41,644 nt of DNA from Chloroflexota bacterium (GTDB lineage: Bacteria; Chloroflexota; Anaerolineae; Anaerolineales; Anaerolineaceae): NCBI GenBank assembly GCA_009773005.1, contig WOUT01000025.1, forward strand, positions 1 to 41,644, in the 5' to 3' direction. The position numbers and the translations under genes were made by a program. Under the pieces are notes generated by a model. That model did not search any database and was not told the DNA's origin. It saw only the letters and a program-made list of their open reading frames with translations. Of the stretch, positions 1 through 8,837 are shown one piece after another; position 1 is the first letter of the stretch, and every line of letters starts with the position of its first letter.

Positions 1-1009
<1,009 letters not shown>

Positions 1010-1091
1010 TCATATGGTGCGGGGAACTCGGCACTCTTTTGAGGACTACATACTATTCTGATTATTTTGGTAAACTTAACATGTGAATTAA

Positions 1092-1215
1092 GTCTCTTGG
1101 TGACTGGAGCGACAGTGGTACACCCGGTAACATCTCGAACCCGGTCGTTAAGGCTGTCAGCGCCGATGGTACTTGGAGGGCGACTTCCTGGGAGAGTAGG
1201 TCGTTGCCAAGAGAC
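1092..1215 (+). rRNA. 5S ribosomal RNA
   Basis: It lies about 80 bases after the 23S gene, as expected for an rrn operon. The terminal helix is visible as GTCTCTTGG (1092-1100) pairing with CCAAGAGAC (1207-1215). Internal 5S signatures are present: ACACCCGGTAACATCTCGAACCC, split here as ACACCCGGTAAC and CATCTCGAACCC, then CGCCGATGGTACTTGGAGGG and GGGAGAGTAGGTCGTTGCC. A run of T residues (1216-1220) follows the closing helix and could act as terminator of the operon. End points are set by the helix and may differ by one or two bases from the mature RNA. Confidence 0.95.
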
Positions 1216-1380
1216 TTTTTCTTTTATAAGTCCCCACTAAAAACATCAATTAAATATTATTGCCTAAGTATGGATAAATAATACTAAGGTTTTTTATTTA
1301 TTTAACCAGGTTTAGGATTTGTTGATACAATTGAATTTTTTGAAAAAAGAAACATCTTCCCAATTGTCACTATTCGTGGT

Positions 1381-1545
1381 TTGCATGACCCAACAGCTTC
1401 GAGATCTGATTTGAAGTATTGGCGGAGCCAATCAAACAAGATCAGAATGGATACTCTTGAATCCATTCGCCAAGAATATAATTCCTGGAAATATCCCAAT
1501 GAACCAAGATTTCAAAGAGTTTATCGAATCGTTAAACACAAATGA
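1381..1545 (+). CDS. Small protein, probable partner of the nucleotidyltransferase
   Basis: An open frame with no ATG runs from 1306 to a TGA at 1543-1545. The C-terminal part (DLKYWRSQSNKIRMDTLESI, then arginine-rich RFQRVYRIVKHK) resembles the short proteins of about 50-60 residues often found directly upstream of nucleotidyltransferase-fold proteins of this type, whose pattern is YW-S-R-x-ERI-AVE-LRRQ. I infer that it is the upstream member of that pair. The start is unresolved: TTG at 1381 is the only usual start codon and has no Shine-Dalgarno sequence. It overlaps the next gene by 47 bases. It could be real with a weak start, or a gene that has lost its start. Confidence 0.4.
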   Translation: MHDPTASRSDLKYWRSQSNKIRMDTLESIRQEYNSWKYPNEPRFQRVYRIVKHK

Positions 1546-1933
1546 CGTCCAATATCTGGTTATTGGAGGATATGCTGTTGCCTTTCACGGCGTTCCTCGA
1601 TATACAAAGGTTTTGGATATTTGGATAAATCCTACGGTAGAAAATGCCATCAGGATCATTTCTGCATTAAAAGAGTTTGGTTTCCAGTCCTTGGGAATTC
1701 AGGTAGGAGATTTAACCACCCCGGCGCAAACCATTCAACTAGGATACCCTCCTGAAAGGATCGATCTGATTACCACTATTGATGGAGTGGAGTTTTCTGA
1801 ATGTTATCAAAAAGGTATCAAATTTGAAGATTCGGGGGTAACTATAAATGTGATTGACTTGGAAAATTTAATAAAAAATAAAAAAGCTTCAGGTCGCGCC
1901 CAGGATATAGCGGATCTCGAAAATTTAATTTGA
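1499..1933 (+). CDS. Nucleotidyltransferase-fold protein (MNT/AbiEii-like)
   Basis: This 144-residue protein has the N-terminal nucleotidyltransferase signature VIGGYAVAFHG (residues 21-31), followed by PRYTKVLDIWI, then LGYPPERIDLITTIDGV and the family C-terminus INVIDLENLIKNKKASGR. Relatives act as antitoxin-like or AMP-transferring enzymes in two-gene modules. An earlier ATG at 1457 is in frame, but the conserved N-terminus begins at ATG 1499, which follows a purine-rich GGAAAT. In relatives the motif after TK normally reads D-x-D; here the first Asp is Val38 (codon GTT), leaving only Asp40. One catalytic metal ligand is therefore missing and activity is doubtful. The gene otherwise looks full length. 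Confidence 0.85.
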   Translation: MNQDFKEFIESLNTNDVQYLVIGGYAVAFHGVPRYTKVLDIWINPTVENAIRIISALKEFGFQSLGIQVGDLTTPAQTIQLGYPPERIDLITTIDGVEFSECYQKGIKFEDSGVTINVIDLENLIKNKKASGRAQDIADLENLI

Positions 1934-2037
1934 ACAACAGATCAATGGGAAGAAATGTTTAGTTCTTCTGTTTTTCTTAATAAAAAAGGTTGCTTGCTCA
2001 ATTAAGCATGCAACCTTTTTTGATATCTGTGAAATTG

Positions 2038-2979
2038 TCAGAGCGTGCGTCTTTCCCTGTCGTAGTTTTGCCCAAGAAAAGCTGGAACGCGTGCCTTTCC
2101 AAAGGTGAAGATCATCACGATGATCGTTGCCACATACGGCAACATCAGAAGGAATTGATAGGGGATCAAGGATCCGCCAACCTGCATACGATAGGACAGA
2201 ACTTCCACGCCGGCGAAGAAGAGCGATCCGAAAAGGATCGGCAGAGGACTCCAACCCCCAAAGAATGTGAGAGCGATAGCCAACCAGCCACGGCCTTTAA
2301 CCATCAAGTCTGTGAATGTTCCTGTATAGACCATTGGTAAATATGCACCCGCCAGACCCATAAGCATTCCACCGATTATCGAGGTTGTGTAACGGTGGCG
2401 AACGACATTAATTCCGAGACTGTCTGCAGCTTTTGGATTCTCTCCAACCGAGCGTATCCGCAATCCAAGATTAGTGCGAAATAGTACGTACCATAATATG
2501 ATCGATAGTAAGATCGAAACGTATACGAGCAGATTCTGACTGAAGAGGATCTTTCCGATAAAGGGAATTTTACTTAAAAGGGGAATGCTCACCTCTTTTA
2601 ATGTTGGGATCAAAGGGGGTGTCAAAGTAACCCCGATTACTATCTTTGGCAGAAGGGATGATAAACCCAGTCCAATAAAGAACAAAGCTAAACCAACAAC
2701 AAACTGGTCCATTTTTAATGTCGTGGTAAAGTATGCCAACAGGAGGCCAAAAAGACCACCAGTGAACATGGCAGCCAACACTCCCACTAAAACGCTTCCA
2801 CTGAGGTAACTAACGAGGAACCCCACTGCTGCACCCACTAACATGATGCCTTCTTGAGCTACGTTAAATACACCTGTCCGACCGGAAAGCATGGTGCCCT
2901 GCCCGGCAAGCACAAACGGAACCATTGAAAGAAAAGTTAGTCTGAGAAACTCTACCACATAAGATTCAATGCCTGTCAT
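2038..2979 (-). CDS. ABC transporter permease, BMP-type nucleoside/sugar importer (second permease)
   Basis: A 313-residue polytopic membrane protein with the BPD_transp_2 signature: AGQGTMLSGRTGVFNVAQEG near residues 25-44 and the cytoplasmic EENP-like loop GLRIRSVGENPKAADSLGIN in the middle. Several hydrophobic segments of about 20 residues follow one another through the chain. It corresponds to NupQ/YufQ of the B. subtilis guanosine/nucleoside importer. It forms the membrane channel with the adjacent permease, whose TGA overlaps this ATG (ATGA at 2976-2979), so the two are translationally coupled. It is the last gene of the four-gene operon. The substrate cannot be read from sequence; nucleosides or simple sugars are likely. 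Confidence 0.95.
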   Translation of the reverse strand: MTGIESYVVEFLRLTFLSMVPFVLAGQGTMLSGRTGVFNVAQEGIMLVGAAVGFLVSYLSGSVLVGVLAAMFTGGLFGLLLAYFTTTLKMDQFVVGLALFFIGLGLSSLLPKIVIGVTLTPPLIPTLKEVSIPLLSKIPFIGKILFSQNLLVYVSILLSIILWYVLFRTNLGLRIRSVGENPKAADSLGINVVRHRYTTSIIGGMLMGLAGAYLPMVYTGTFTDLMVKGRGWLAIALTFFGGWSPLPILFGSLFFAGVEVLSYRMQVGGSLIPYQFLLMLPYVATIIVMIFTFGKARVPAFLGQNYDRERRTL

Positions 2980-3989
2980 TTCTGTCGCCTCCTGATGAGA
3001 TCTGAAAGCAAGATGAATACCAGGATCAACGCTTCCATAATTAATACGATTTGAACCGGGATCATCAAGGTGCGTTGCATCGCGCTTGCCCCAACTTCAA
3101 GAATGGCGATAAAAAACGCCACAAAGGGAACTGCCTGGTTCTTTCCGCGGGCAATCAATCCAATGATCAGACCTAGAACGGGAAAGTTGGAATGCAACCC
3201 TTCAATCAGGCGATGATGAACACCGGAAACCTCGATTACTCCAGCGAGACCTGCTACGCCTGCGCCAATAACCATTGAAAACAAAAACATTTTGCGAATG
3301 TTAATTCCGTGGACTTTTGCTGCGCGAGGATTTGCTCCAGTTGCTACCAGTTCATAACCACTCGTCGTTTTATTGGTAAAAAAGTAAATTCCAATTGCCA
3401 CCAAAAGTGCAAGGAAAATGCCCGAATGCAGAGGAGGGTTATTTATCAACATGGGCAAAAAGCCACCGGCTCCGATGGGGATTGTGGTTGGATGTCCGGC
3501 AGCCGGGTCGCGCCAGGGTCCGGTTGCAATATAATCGATCAATGCGAAGGATATAAAGTTCAACAAAACCGTGGTTAATATCTCGTTGATATTGAATTGG
3601 TAAAGCAACCATGCTGCAATGAGACCCCATAAAGCGCCTGCCAAAACGCCCGCAATGATTACCATGGGAAGAAGCAAGTAAGCAGGTAAATCCGTGAAGA
3701 TAATGCCAACAGCAGTGGCGCCAATTGCACCTACGATCATCTGTCCTTCTGCGCCGATATTAAATTTACCAGATGAGAGAGGTACAGTGAAGGCAAGCGC
3801 AACGAGTGTAAGTGGGATCCACTTTAAAAGTGTTTGGATAAATCCATTGGGGGTACGAAACGAAGTGAACAGGATCGTTTCATAAGCTTTGAAAGGATTG
3901 AAATCCATTGCGGCGATAAAAATTCCCGCCGCTATGAAAGAAGCTACTACCGCGATCAAGTAAGGTAAAAATCGTTTTATTGTTGTCAT
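2976..3989 (-). CDS. ABC transporter permease, BMP-type nucleoside/sugar importer (first permease)
   Basis: A 337-residue polytopic membrane protein of the BPD_transp_2 family, equivalent to NupP/YufP. The N-terminal hydrophobic segment is followed by FTVPLSSGKFNIGAEGQMIV, the conserved first-loop motif of this family, and by GYELVATGANPRAAKVHGIN in the cytoplasmic coupling region near residues 212-231. The C-terminus ends in arginine- and lysine-rich RRRQK. It sits 23 bases downstream of the ATPase gene and overlaps the second permease by four bases. The two permeases are expected to form a heterodimeric channel. Confidence 0.95.
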   Translation of the reverse strand: MTTIKRFLPYLIAVVASFIAAGIFIAAMDFNPFKAYETILFTSFRTPNGFIQTLLKWIPLTLVALAFTVPLSSGKFNIGAEGQMIVGAIGATAVGIIFTDLPAYLLLPMVIIAGVLAGALWGLIAAWLLYQFNINEILTTVLLNFISFALIDYIATGPWRDPAAGHPTTIPIGAGGFLPMLINNPPLHSGIFLALLVAIGIYFFTNKTTSGYELVATGANPRAAKVHGINIRKMFLFSMVIGAGVAGLAGVIEVSGVHHRLIEGLHSNFPVLGLIIGLIARGKNQAVPFVAFFIAILEVGASAMQRTLMIPVQIVLIMEALILVFILLSDLIRRRQK

Positions 3990-4012
3990 TTTGTTTTACT
4001 CATTCGCCTCAT

Positions 4013-5560
4013 TTATTTGCTTTCCTGGTCGTAGCCACTCATCAAGCGGCCAATCTCATATTTTTCAAATTTCTCTCGCGGAAGCACGCCAACAATCTTG
4101 CCGCGATACATTACGGCGATCCGATCACAAATTAACAGGAGTTCATCCAAATCTTCAGAAAGAAGTAACGACGCCATGCCTGCAGCAGCTCGCTCGAATA
4201 GTTTTTTATATACAAAATCCATGGAGGGGATATCGAGACCGCGAGTCGGATTGTGGGCAACCAAAAATTTGGAGGATTGTGAAAACGCGCGGGCGATCAT
4301 GACGCGCTGAATATTTCCTCCAGAGAGATTGCCTCCTGAATCCTCAGGTCCGGATGTTTTTATGTTGTACTCGCTGATCATGTTTCTGGAACTGGAATAT
4401 ACATTTTTCCAACTCATAATGCCATTTTTGCTATAGGGCGGCAAGTGGTGGTAACCCAGAATGAGATTGTAAGCTACGCTCGCTTTCTGCAAGAATCCAT
4501 CAGCAAGCCGGTCTTCTGGAATATACACAAATCCGCGCGCAATAATATCCTTGGTTGATTTATGCGTAACATCTTCGGCCAGGAACTTAATTATCCCGTT
4601 TGTGCTGGATTGGATGCCCATCACAACCTCGGCCAAATCGCGCTGACCATTGCCAGCTACACCTGCAATCCCAAATACTTCTCCTTCTCCGATCTCAAAA
4701 GTGATGTCGTCGAGGAGATGTACCTTATCAGAACTAACCAAATTAACTTTTTCCAATTGAAGAGCATAGCCTTTTTTTGTCGAGTTAACTTTTAAGTCCC
4801 GGTTTGAAAAAACCACGCTTTTTTCAAGGTCCATACCTTCACCCACCATCGCACGCACAAGCATCTCGTCGCTGGCATCTTTTCGGGTGAGGCTGACAAC
4901 GTTTTTTCCTTCGCGCAATACGCTGATCCGATCGCAAACAGTTAATACTTCGCGTAACTTGTGTGTGATGAAAACAATACTTAAACCTTCCTTCACCATG
5001 ATCTTTAATGTTAGAAATAGAGAATCAACCTCTTGTGGTATGAGATTGGTAGTTGGTTCATCAAGAATGAGGATTTTAACTCCTCGATAAAGCGCTTTAA
5101 GGATCTCTACTTTTTGCCGAGTTCCCATGGTAAGCGTTTCTATGTGGGCGGATAAGTCAATTTCGAGACTAAATCGCTTGCAGAGTTTTTCAATGAATTC
5201 TTGTTCTTGGTTATAGTCTACAGAAAAAGGACGCGAAACTTTCGTGCCCAAAATAATGTTCTCAAGAACGGTGAAATTATTTATCTGGAGAAAGTGCTGA
5301 TGTACCATTCCAATGCCATTGTGAATGGCATCTTTTGGAGAAAGGATCGTGACAGGTTGGCCATTTATTATGACTTTCCCTGTGTCCATCTTGTAAAGTC
5401 CATAAAGGATGTTCATTAATGTGGTCTTTCCAGCGCCGTTTCCGCCCAGAAGACCCAAGATCTCATTACTTTTTAATTCAAATTCAACATTGCTCAAGGC
5501 AATTACTTTATCGAATGTTTTATTAATCCCTTGCATTTGTAAAATCGTGGTTTGTTCCAT
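4013..5560 (-). CDS. ABC transporter ATP-binding protein, two nucleotide-binding domains
   Basis: A 515-residue tandem ABC ATPase of the simple-sugar/nucleoside class (NupO/YufO-like). Domain 1 has Walker A GGNGAGKT (residues 39-46), a degenerate signature TMGTRQK (144-150) and Walker B ILILDEPT (163-170). Domain 2 has a degenerate Walker A, GVAGNGQRD (300-308), lacking the lysine, and an intact signature LSGGNIQR (412-419) followed by NPTRGLD. This asymmetry, one good Walker A and one good signature, is usual for the family. It energises uptake through the two permeases encoded just downstream. The lipoprotein gene lies 98 bases upstream and the permease 23 bases downstream on the same strand. 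Confidence 0.96.
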   Translation of the reverse strand: MEQTTILQMQGINKTFDKVIALSNVEFELKSNEILGLLGGNGAGKTTLMNILYGLYKMDTGKVIINGQPVTILSPKDAIHNGIGMVHQHFLQINNFTVLENIILGTKVSRPFSVDYNQEQEFIEKLCKRFSLEIDLSAHIETLTMGTRQKVEILKALYRGVKILILDEPTTNLIPQEVDSLFLTLKIMVKEGLSIVFITHKLREVLTVCDRISVLREGKNVVSLTRKDASDEMLVRAMVGEGMDLEKSVVFSNRDLKVNSTKKGYALQLEKVNLVSSDKVHLLDDITFEIGEGEVFGIAGVAGNGQRDLAEVVMGIQSSTNGIIKFLAEDVTHKSTKDIIARGFVYIPEDRLADGFLQKASVAYNLILGYHHLPPYSKNGIMSWKNVYSSSRNMISEYNIKTSGPEDSGGNLSGGNIQRVMIARAFSQSSKFLVAHNPTRGLDIPSMDFVYKKLFERAAAGMASLLLSEDLDELLLICDRIAVMYRGKIVGVLPREKFEKYEIGRLMSGYDQESK

Positions 5561-5658
5561 AATTAATCCTATCCGATGGATTTTGAAAACTTCCAGGGTA
5601 TAGATTATTAATAATCCTTCTACACCCCGGAAGTCTTGTGCAGTTACGGTTTTACAGA

Positions 5659-6723
5659 TTACTTGATCTCAGACGTATCTTTTACAACAATTATTGTTCC
5701 ATCGATCACTTTATTGATTGTTTCCTGAACCTGAGCTTCAACGGCTGCGTCAACATTTTTTAAAGGTGTCTGGATCTTTACGCCAGTAGCAAACCCTAAT
5801 GGATAATAGCCACCGGTCTCGCCTGCCTTGATCTTGGTTACGATCTCTTCCAAAGGTCCAGCGAAGTCATACAGGACTGAAGTGATGTAGTTGGCGGGGG
5901 CAAAAGTGGTTTTGTTGGTGTATTTTGCCGTGACGAGGATGGTTCGAGTCTCTGTGGTAGCGGCCTTGGCAGCCTCGAAAACGCCAAACATTCCCAGGTT
6001 CAAAGATCCCATGATCACATCCACGCCATCGGCGATCATTGCATCGGCGGTCTGGCGGGCTTTGGCGGGATCATTGAAATCACCTGTCCAAACTTTAACG
6101 AGTTCAACGTCAGAGCCCATGTCAGTGAGGGCTTGCTGGATGGCGTGAACTTCAGCATAAGAGAAGGGGAGAGTCTGTCCACCGATGTAGCCAATCTTGC
6201 CGGTCTTGGTGGCTAATGCTGCCACGGTTGCAATACTATAATAGCCAACCTGGAAGTTGCGGTCGATGAACCATAGGTTCGCCGGGGGTTCTTTTACAGC
6301 AGCATCACCTTCAGCAATGAAGACAACCTCAGGGAACAGCTTTGCCAGTTCGACGGTCTGGTTAACAAACTGTCCGCCGTGAGTCCAGATGATGTTAAAA
6401 CCGGCATCAATATATTCGCGCATGGCACGGTCAACATCAGGAACCGGAACACTTTCAGAGTAAGCGGATTCAACTCCCAACGTACGCTGAACCTCGCTCA
6501 TGGCAATGTAAGCAAGCGTGTTGTAGTCCGCGTCAGTGATAACTCCCGGAAAGATCGCAGCTAGTTTATATTCTTTCTCTACAACGGGCGCTTCGGTGGC
6601 AACAGGGGCTTCAGTTGCCACGGTGGGGGCTTCTGTTGCGACCGGAGTAGCCTTTTGACAAGCTGCGAGAGCCATGGATAGAACAAGTACGACTGATAGT
6701 AAAACCAAAATATTTTTCTTCAT
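5659..6723 (-). CDS. BMP-family substrate-binding lipoprotein
   Basis: A 354-residue exported lipoprotein of the basic membrane protein (Med/PnrA-like) family, the ligand-binding component of the ABC importer encoded downstream. The signal peptide ends in the lipobox LAAC with lipidated Cys22, followed by a linker of VATEAP repeats. The binding domain starts at YKLAAIFPGVITDADYNTLA and includes a Rossmann-like segment TGKIGYIGGQ and the family-typical ADGVDVIMGSLN. ATG 6723 is preceded by GAGGAGATAATAA, a good ribosome site. As the first and most strongly expressed type of gene in such operons, it is separated from the ATPase by about 100 bases. Family members bind nucleosides or purines; the ligand here is not certain. 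Confidence 0.95.
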   Translation of the reverse strand: MKKNILVLLSVVLVLSMALAACQKATPVATEAPTVATEAPVATEAPVVEKEYKLAAIFPGVITDADYNTLAYIAMSEVQRTLGVESAYSESVPVPDVDRAMREYIDAGFNIIWTHGGQFVNQTVELAKLFPEVVFIAEGDAAVKEPPANLWFIDRNFQVGYYSIATVAALATKTGKIGYIGGQTLPFSYAEVHAIQQALTDMGSDVELVKVWTGDFNDPAKARQTADAMIADGVDVIMGSLNLGMFGVFEAAKAATTETRTILVTAKYTNKTTFAPANYITSVLYDFAGPLEEIVTKIKAGETGGYYPLGFATGVKIQTPLKNVDAAVEAQVQETINKVIDGTIIVVKDTSEIK

Positions 6724-6842
6724 TTATTATCTCCTCAAAGAAATATGACCGCAAGTGAACATTTACGGTTCCGTTTACATCCTAAGTAATAATAGACCAA
6801 AATAAGGGGCATTTCAAGATGACGATTGGCACTGTTATTGAA

Positions 6843-6923
6843 ACTTGAAAAGTTACAATGAAAAGCTCAAAAGTAGACAGGGGGTTTTCTTAAGATTGGT
6901 GATATAAAGTTGAAAAGTGGACA
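6843..6923. repeat. Insertion-sequence-end-like repeats without a transposase
   Basis: Three related motifs occur in one direction: CTTGAAAAGTTAC (6843), CTCAAAAGTAGACAG (6865-6879) and GTTGAAAAGTGGACAG (6908-6923). They resemble the multiple terminal repeats (TTGAAAAGTGAAC) of the complete element at 28969-30343 but carry GGACAG instead of GAACCG. I infer the orphan end of a related, now absent, element. The motifs are short and the call is tentative. Confidence 0.4.
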
Positions 6924-7280
6924 GCTATGATGGAGGAAACAAGAAAGTGAGGGAATCATGGGAAAATTCAACGAAGTTTTGCTACTTTATTAATGATCTG
7001 TTAGAAAGAGAGTCTGTTTGCCCATGCAATGGTTTTAAAAACCGCTGAAAATTCTAAATAATCAAATGGATGTATGCGATTTATTTCGTAACCTAAAGGT
7101 TATGCTTTCAAGACTCACGGTGCCCGGGCCGATTAAACTGGTCATCGATGCAACAGACAGAGCTTTGCCCATGTGGTCAACGGCGGCTTCTCCAGCAATA
7201 ACTGAGGTTTACTCAGGAATCTCGCTTGCCCTCCCGCTGCCGCCAAGGTTTCCCGTTAGATTACCACGTTCAATGCCGCC

Positions 7281-7375
7281 TCGCGCGGATCGCGTCAGCA
7301 GAGTGCCCCGCAGGATTATCCCCGAAGGGGACCGAACCGGATGTGCGGCTTAATTTTAGACCTTCGGTTCGAGCC
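7281..7375 (+). repeat. Direct repeat copy 1, left border of the accessory block
   Basis: It begins CGCGCGGATCGCGTCAGCA, continues through GAGTGCCCCGCAGG and GGGGACCGAACCGGATGT, and ends in GTTCGAGCC. The same order of motifs recurs in the same orientation at 9661-9727 (CGCGCGGATCGCTCAGCA, AAGTGCGTCGCAGG, GGGGACCGAGTCGGATGT, GTCCGAGCC). Copy 1 has an extra 13 bases, ATTATCCCCGAAG, in the middle. The two copies bracket the cupin, DUF1801 and nitroreductase genes. The function is unknown. Confidence 0.65.
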
Positions 7376-7547
7376 TGGAATTAAGAGGAACTTAAAAAGT
7401 GATTTCACGAATTTGGAAGGGGCATTTCCCATTATCTGTCGTAATTACAGTGTATCAAAAGTCTGTATAATTAATAGTTGGGCGGTTGATTGTAATTACA
7501 TCAAACAGGCGCGTTATTCTCAAGGGAAAGGGATCACTTTCTTGAAA

Positions 7548-7853
7548 ATGTCTGAATTTCCAACCTTTGTGCGGAGTTTGCCAGAAGCCGACTTGCCTTT
7601 CGACGGTCTGTGATTCAACGAATCGGATATTGAATTGACCGTCCCCGAACATTCGCACGGCAATCAGTGGGGCGTCGTGATTAATGGCAAGATAGAGCTG
7701 ACAATTGGAAACCGAACTAAAACCTACACCTGTGGCGACACCTATTTCATTCCAACTGGAACTCTGCATCAGGCGCGAATCTATCCTGGCTATCGTGCCG
7801 TTGATTACTTTGCAGATCAAAATCGCTACCGTATCCGTTTGCATGACGCGTAA
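7548..7853 (+). pseudogene. Cupin-domain protein, broken by an in-frame stop
   Basis: The frame starts at ATG 7548 (MSEFPTFVRSLPEADLPFDG), meets TGA at 7611-7613, then continues in the same frame as FNESDIELTVPEHSHGNQWG to a TAA-flanked end at 7853. The second part is a clear single-domain cupin: metal-binding EHSHGNQWG, GDTYFIPTGTLHQ, and the C-terminal RAVDYFADQNRYR. Intact relatives have a stretch of about 15 residues between the two halves (typically a WLLQ-containing strand), so a deletion seems to have left a stop at the junction. Translation from TTG 7635 would give only part of the barrel. It is the first gene of the cassette-like block. Confidence 0.75.
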
Positions 7854-7954
7854 CAACATGATTGCGGTTTGTTCATTCTCCGATATTGCTTTGGTATTTC
7901 AAAATAACGCGATGGTTTCATTGCGAACGGGCAGCACGGTTGAAGCGAAAAACA

Positions 7955-8090
7955 GCCGAACAAAGGGCGCACTGCAAGGCGGGGGAACTTTGCGTGCCGC
8001 ATTTTCAATTATTTTTCTGCTCTCAAGCAGAATCCACGTCCGCCCCAACGCCGACCTGTGCCCCAAAGGGTATAACGCAAACCCTTAGAC
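7955..8090 (+). repeat. attC-like structured repeat, copy 1
   Basis: It is related to the repeat at 8635-8812. Matching blocks in order are GTGCCGCATTTTCAA, TTCTGCTCTCAAGCAGAATC, CCACGTCCGCCCCAACGCCG and, at the 3' end, AACGCAAACCCTTAGAC. The left edge GCCGAAC (7955-7961) and right edge CTTAGAC (8084-8090) each differ by one base from the integron attC consensus arms RYYYAAC and GTTRRRY. An internal inverted repeat CTGCTCTCAAGCAG is present. It lies between the cupin and DUF1801 genes, in the position an attC site would take. The attC identity is inferred, not proven. Confidence 0.55.
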
Positions 8091-8128
8091 GGTTCCATGC
8101 TGAACAAGCGCCCAAAAATGGAGAATTA

Positions 8129-8515
8129 ATGGAAAGTGATAAAAAAGGTTTTAACTCAATTGATGAGTATATTGCGACTTTCCCTACGGAAGTACAAAAA
8201 ATACTTGAAGAATTAAGGGCAGCAATAAAAGCCTCTGCTCCTGACGCAGAGGAAAAAATTAGTTATCAAATGCCTACGTTCGCGTTGAGAGGTAATTTAG
8301 TCCATTTTGCCGCCTGGAAAAATCACATTGGTTTTTATCCAACTTCAAGTGGGACTCAGGCGTTTAAACACGAATTATCAGTTTATGAAGGCGCAAAAGG
8401 TTCAATAAAATTTCCAATAGACAAACCATTGCCATTGGAATTGATCAGAAGAATCGTGACATTTAGAGTTACTGAAAATTTGGAAAAGATAGAGATAAAA
8501 TCAGGTAAAAGATAA
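8129..8515 (+). CDS. DUF1801-family protein (YdhG-like)
   Basis: A 128-residue protein with the DUF1801 pattern: IDEYIATFPTEVQKILEELR near the N-terminus, then AEEKISYQMPTFALRGNLVH, AAWKNHIGFYPTSSG and a C-terminal KFPIDKPLPLELIRRIV. Family members are small cytosolic proteins, sometimes called iron chaperone-like by similarity to frataxin; their function is not established. The open frame extends upstream to 7862, but ATG 8129 fits the family start, while the upstream part runs through the structured repeat. Its codons are AT-richer than the neighbours. It stands alone between two attC-like repeats with no evident promoter of its own, as in a gene cassette. Confidence 0.88.
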   Translation: MESDKKGFNSIDEYIATFPTEVQKILEELRAAIKASAPDAEEKISYQMPTFALRGNLVHFAAWKNHIGFYPTSSGTQAFKHELSVYEGAKGSIKFPIDKPLPLELIRRIVTFRVTENLEKIEIKSGKR

Positions 8516-8634
8516 TAATTAAGTTGCGTAAATCAGCATATTTAAGAGCGCGAAACCATTTACTATGCAGCGCAATTATCTAAAGATGAAAAAACATTCA
8601 GAGCAACGAACTAAAGGTCTTGCATTTCAAAACC

Positions 8635-8812
8635 GCCCAACATAGCGAGCAGTGGATGGCTGGCCGCTTAGAGTGCGGCATTTCAAGTGTTTTTCATCCC
8701 TCGGTAGATTCCTGCTCCCAGGCAGAGTCCACTCCCGCCCAGCCGCGGCTAACGAAAGTCGTAAGGCTACCATCCTCATCATCGAGCGATGCTGAAACGC
8801 AAACCATTAAGC
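8635..8812 (+). repeat. attC-like structured repeat, copy 2
   Basis: It opens with GCCCAAC (8635-8641), an exact match to the attC arm consensus RYYYAAC, and closes with ATTAAGC (8806-8812), one base off GTTRRRY. Between them are GTGCGGCATTTCAAG, TTCCTGCTCCCAGGCAGAGT, CCACTCCCGCCCAGCCG and AACGCAAACC, matching copy 1 in order. The inverted repeat CTGCTCCCAGGCAG corresponds to the one in copy 1 with compensating changes in the arms. It separates the DUF1801 and nitroreductase genes. Confidence 0.6.
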
Positions 8813-8837
8813 AACAACAAGCTAAAGAGGTAATGAT

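Larger units (their letters stand above)
6724..7547. other. Long non-coding interval upstream of the BMP operon
   Basis: No convincing gene was found in these 824 bases. The first part must hold the promoter of the minus-strand BMP operon. Bases 6843-6923 hold insertion-sequence-end-like repeats, and 7281-7375 hold a direct repeat shared with 9661-9727; both are listed separately. Open frames at 7066-7353 and 7341-7547 show no family features. A GTTAGAT at 7255-7261 fits the attC right-arm consensus GTTRRRY but is too short to stand alone. Confidence 0.6.
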
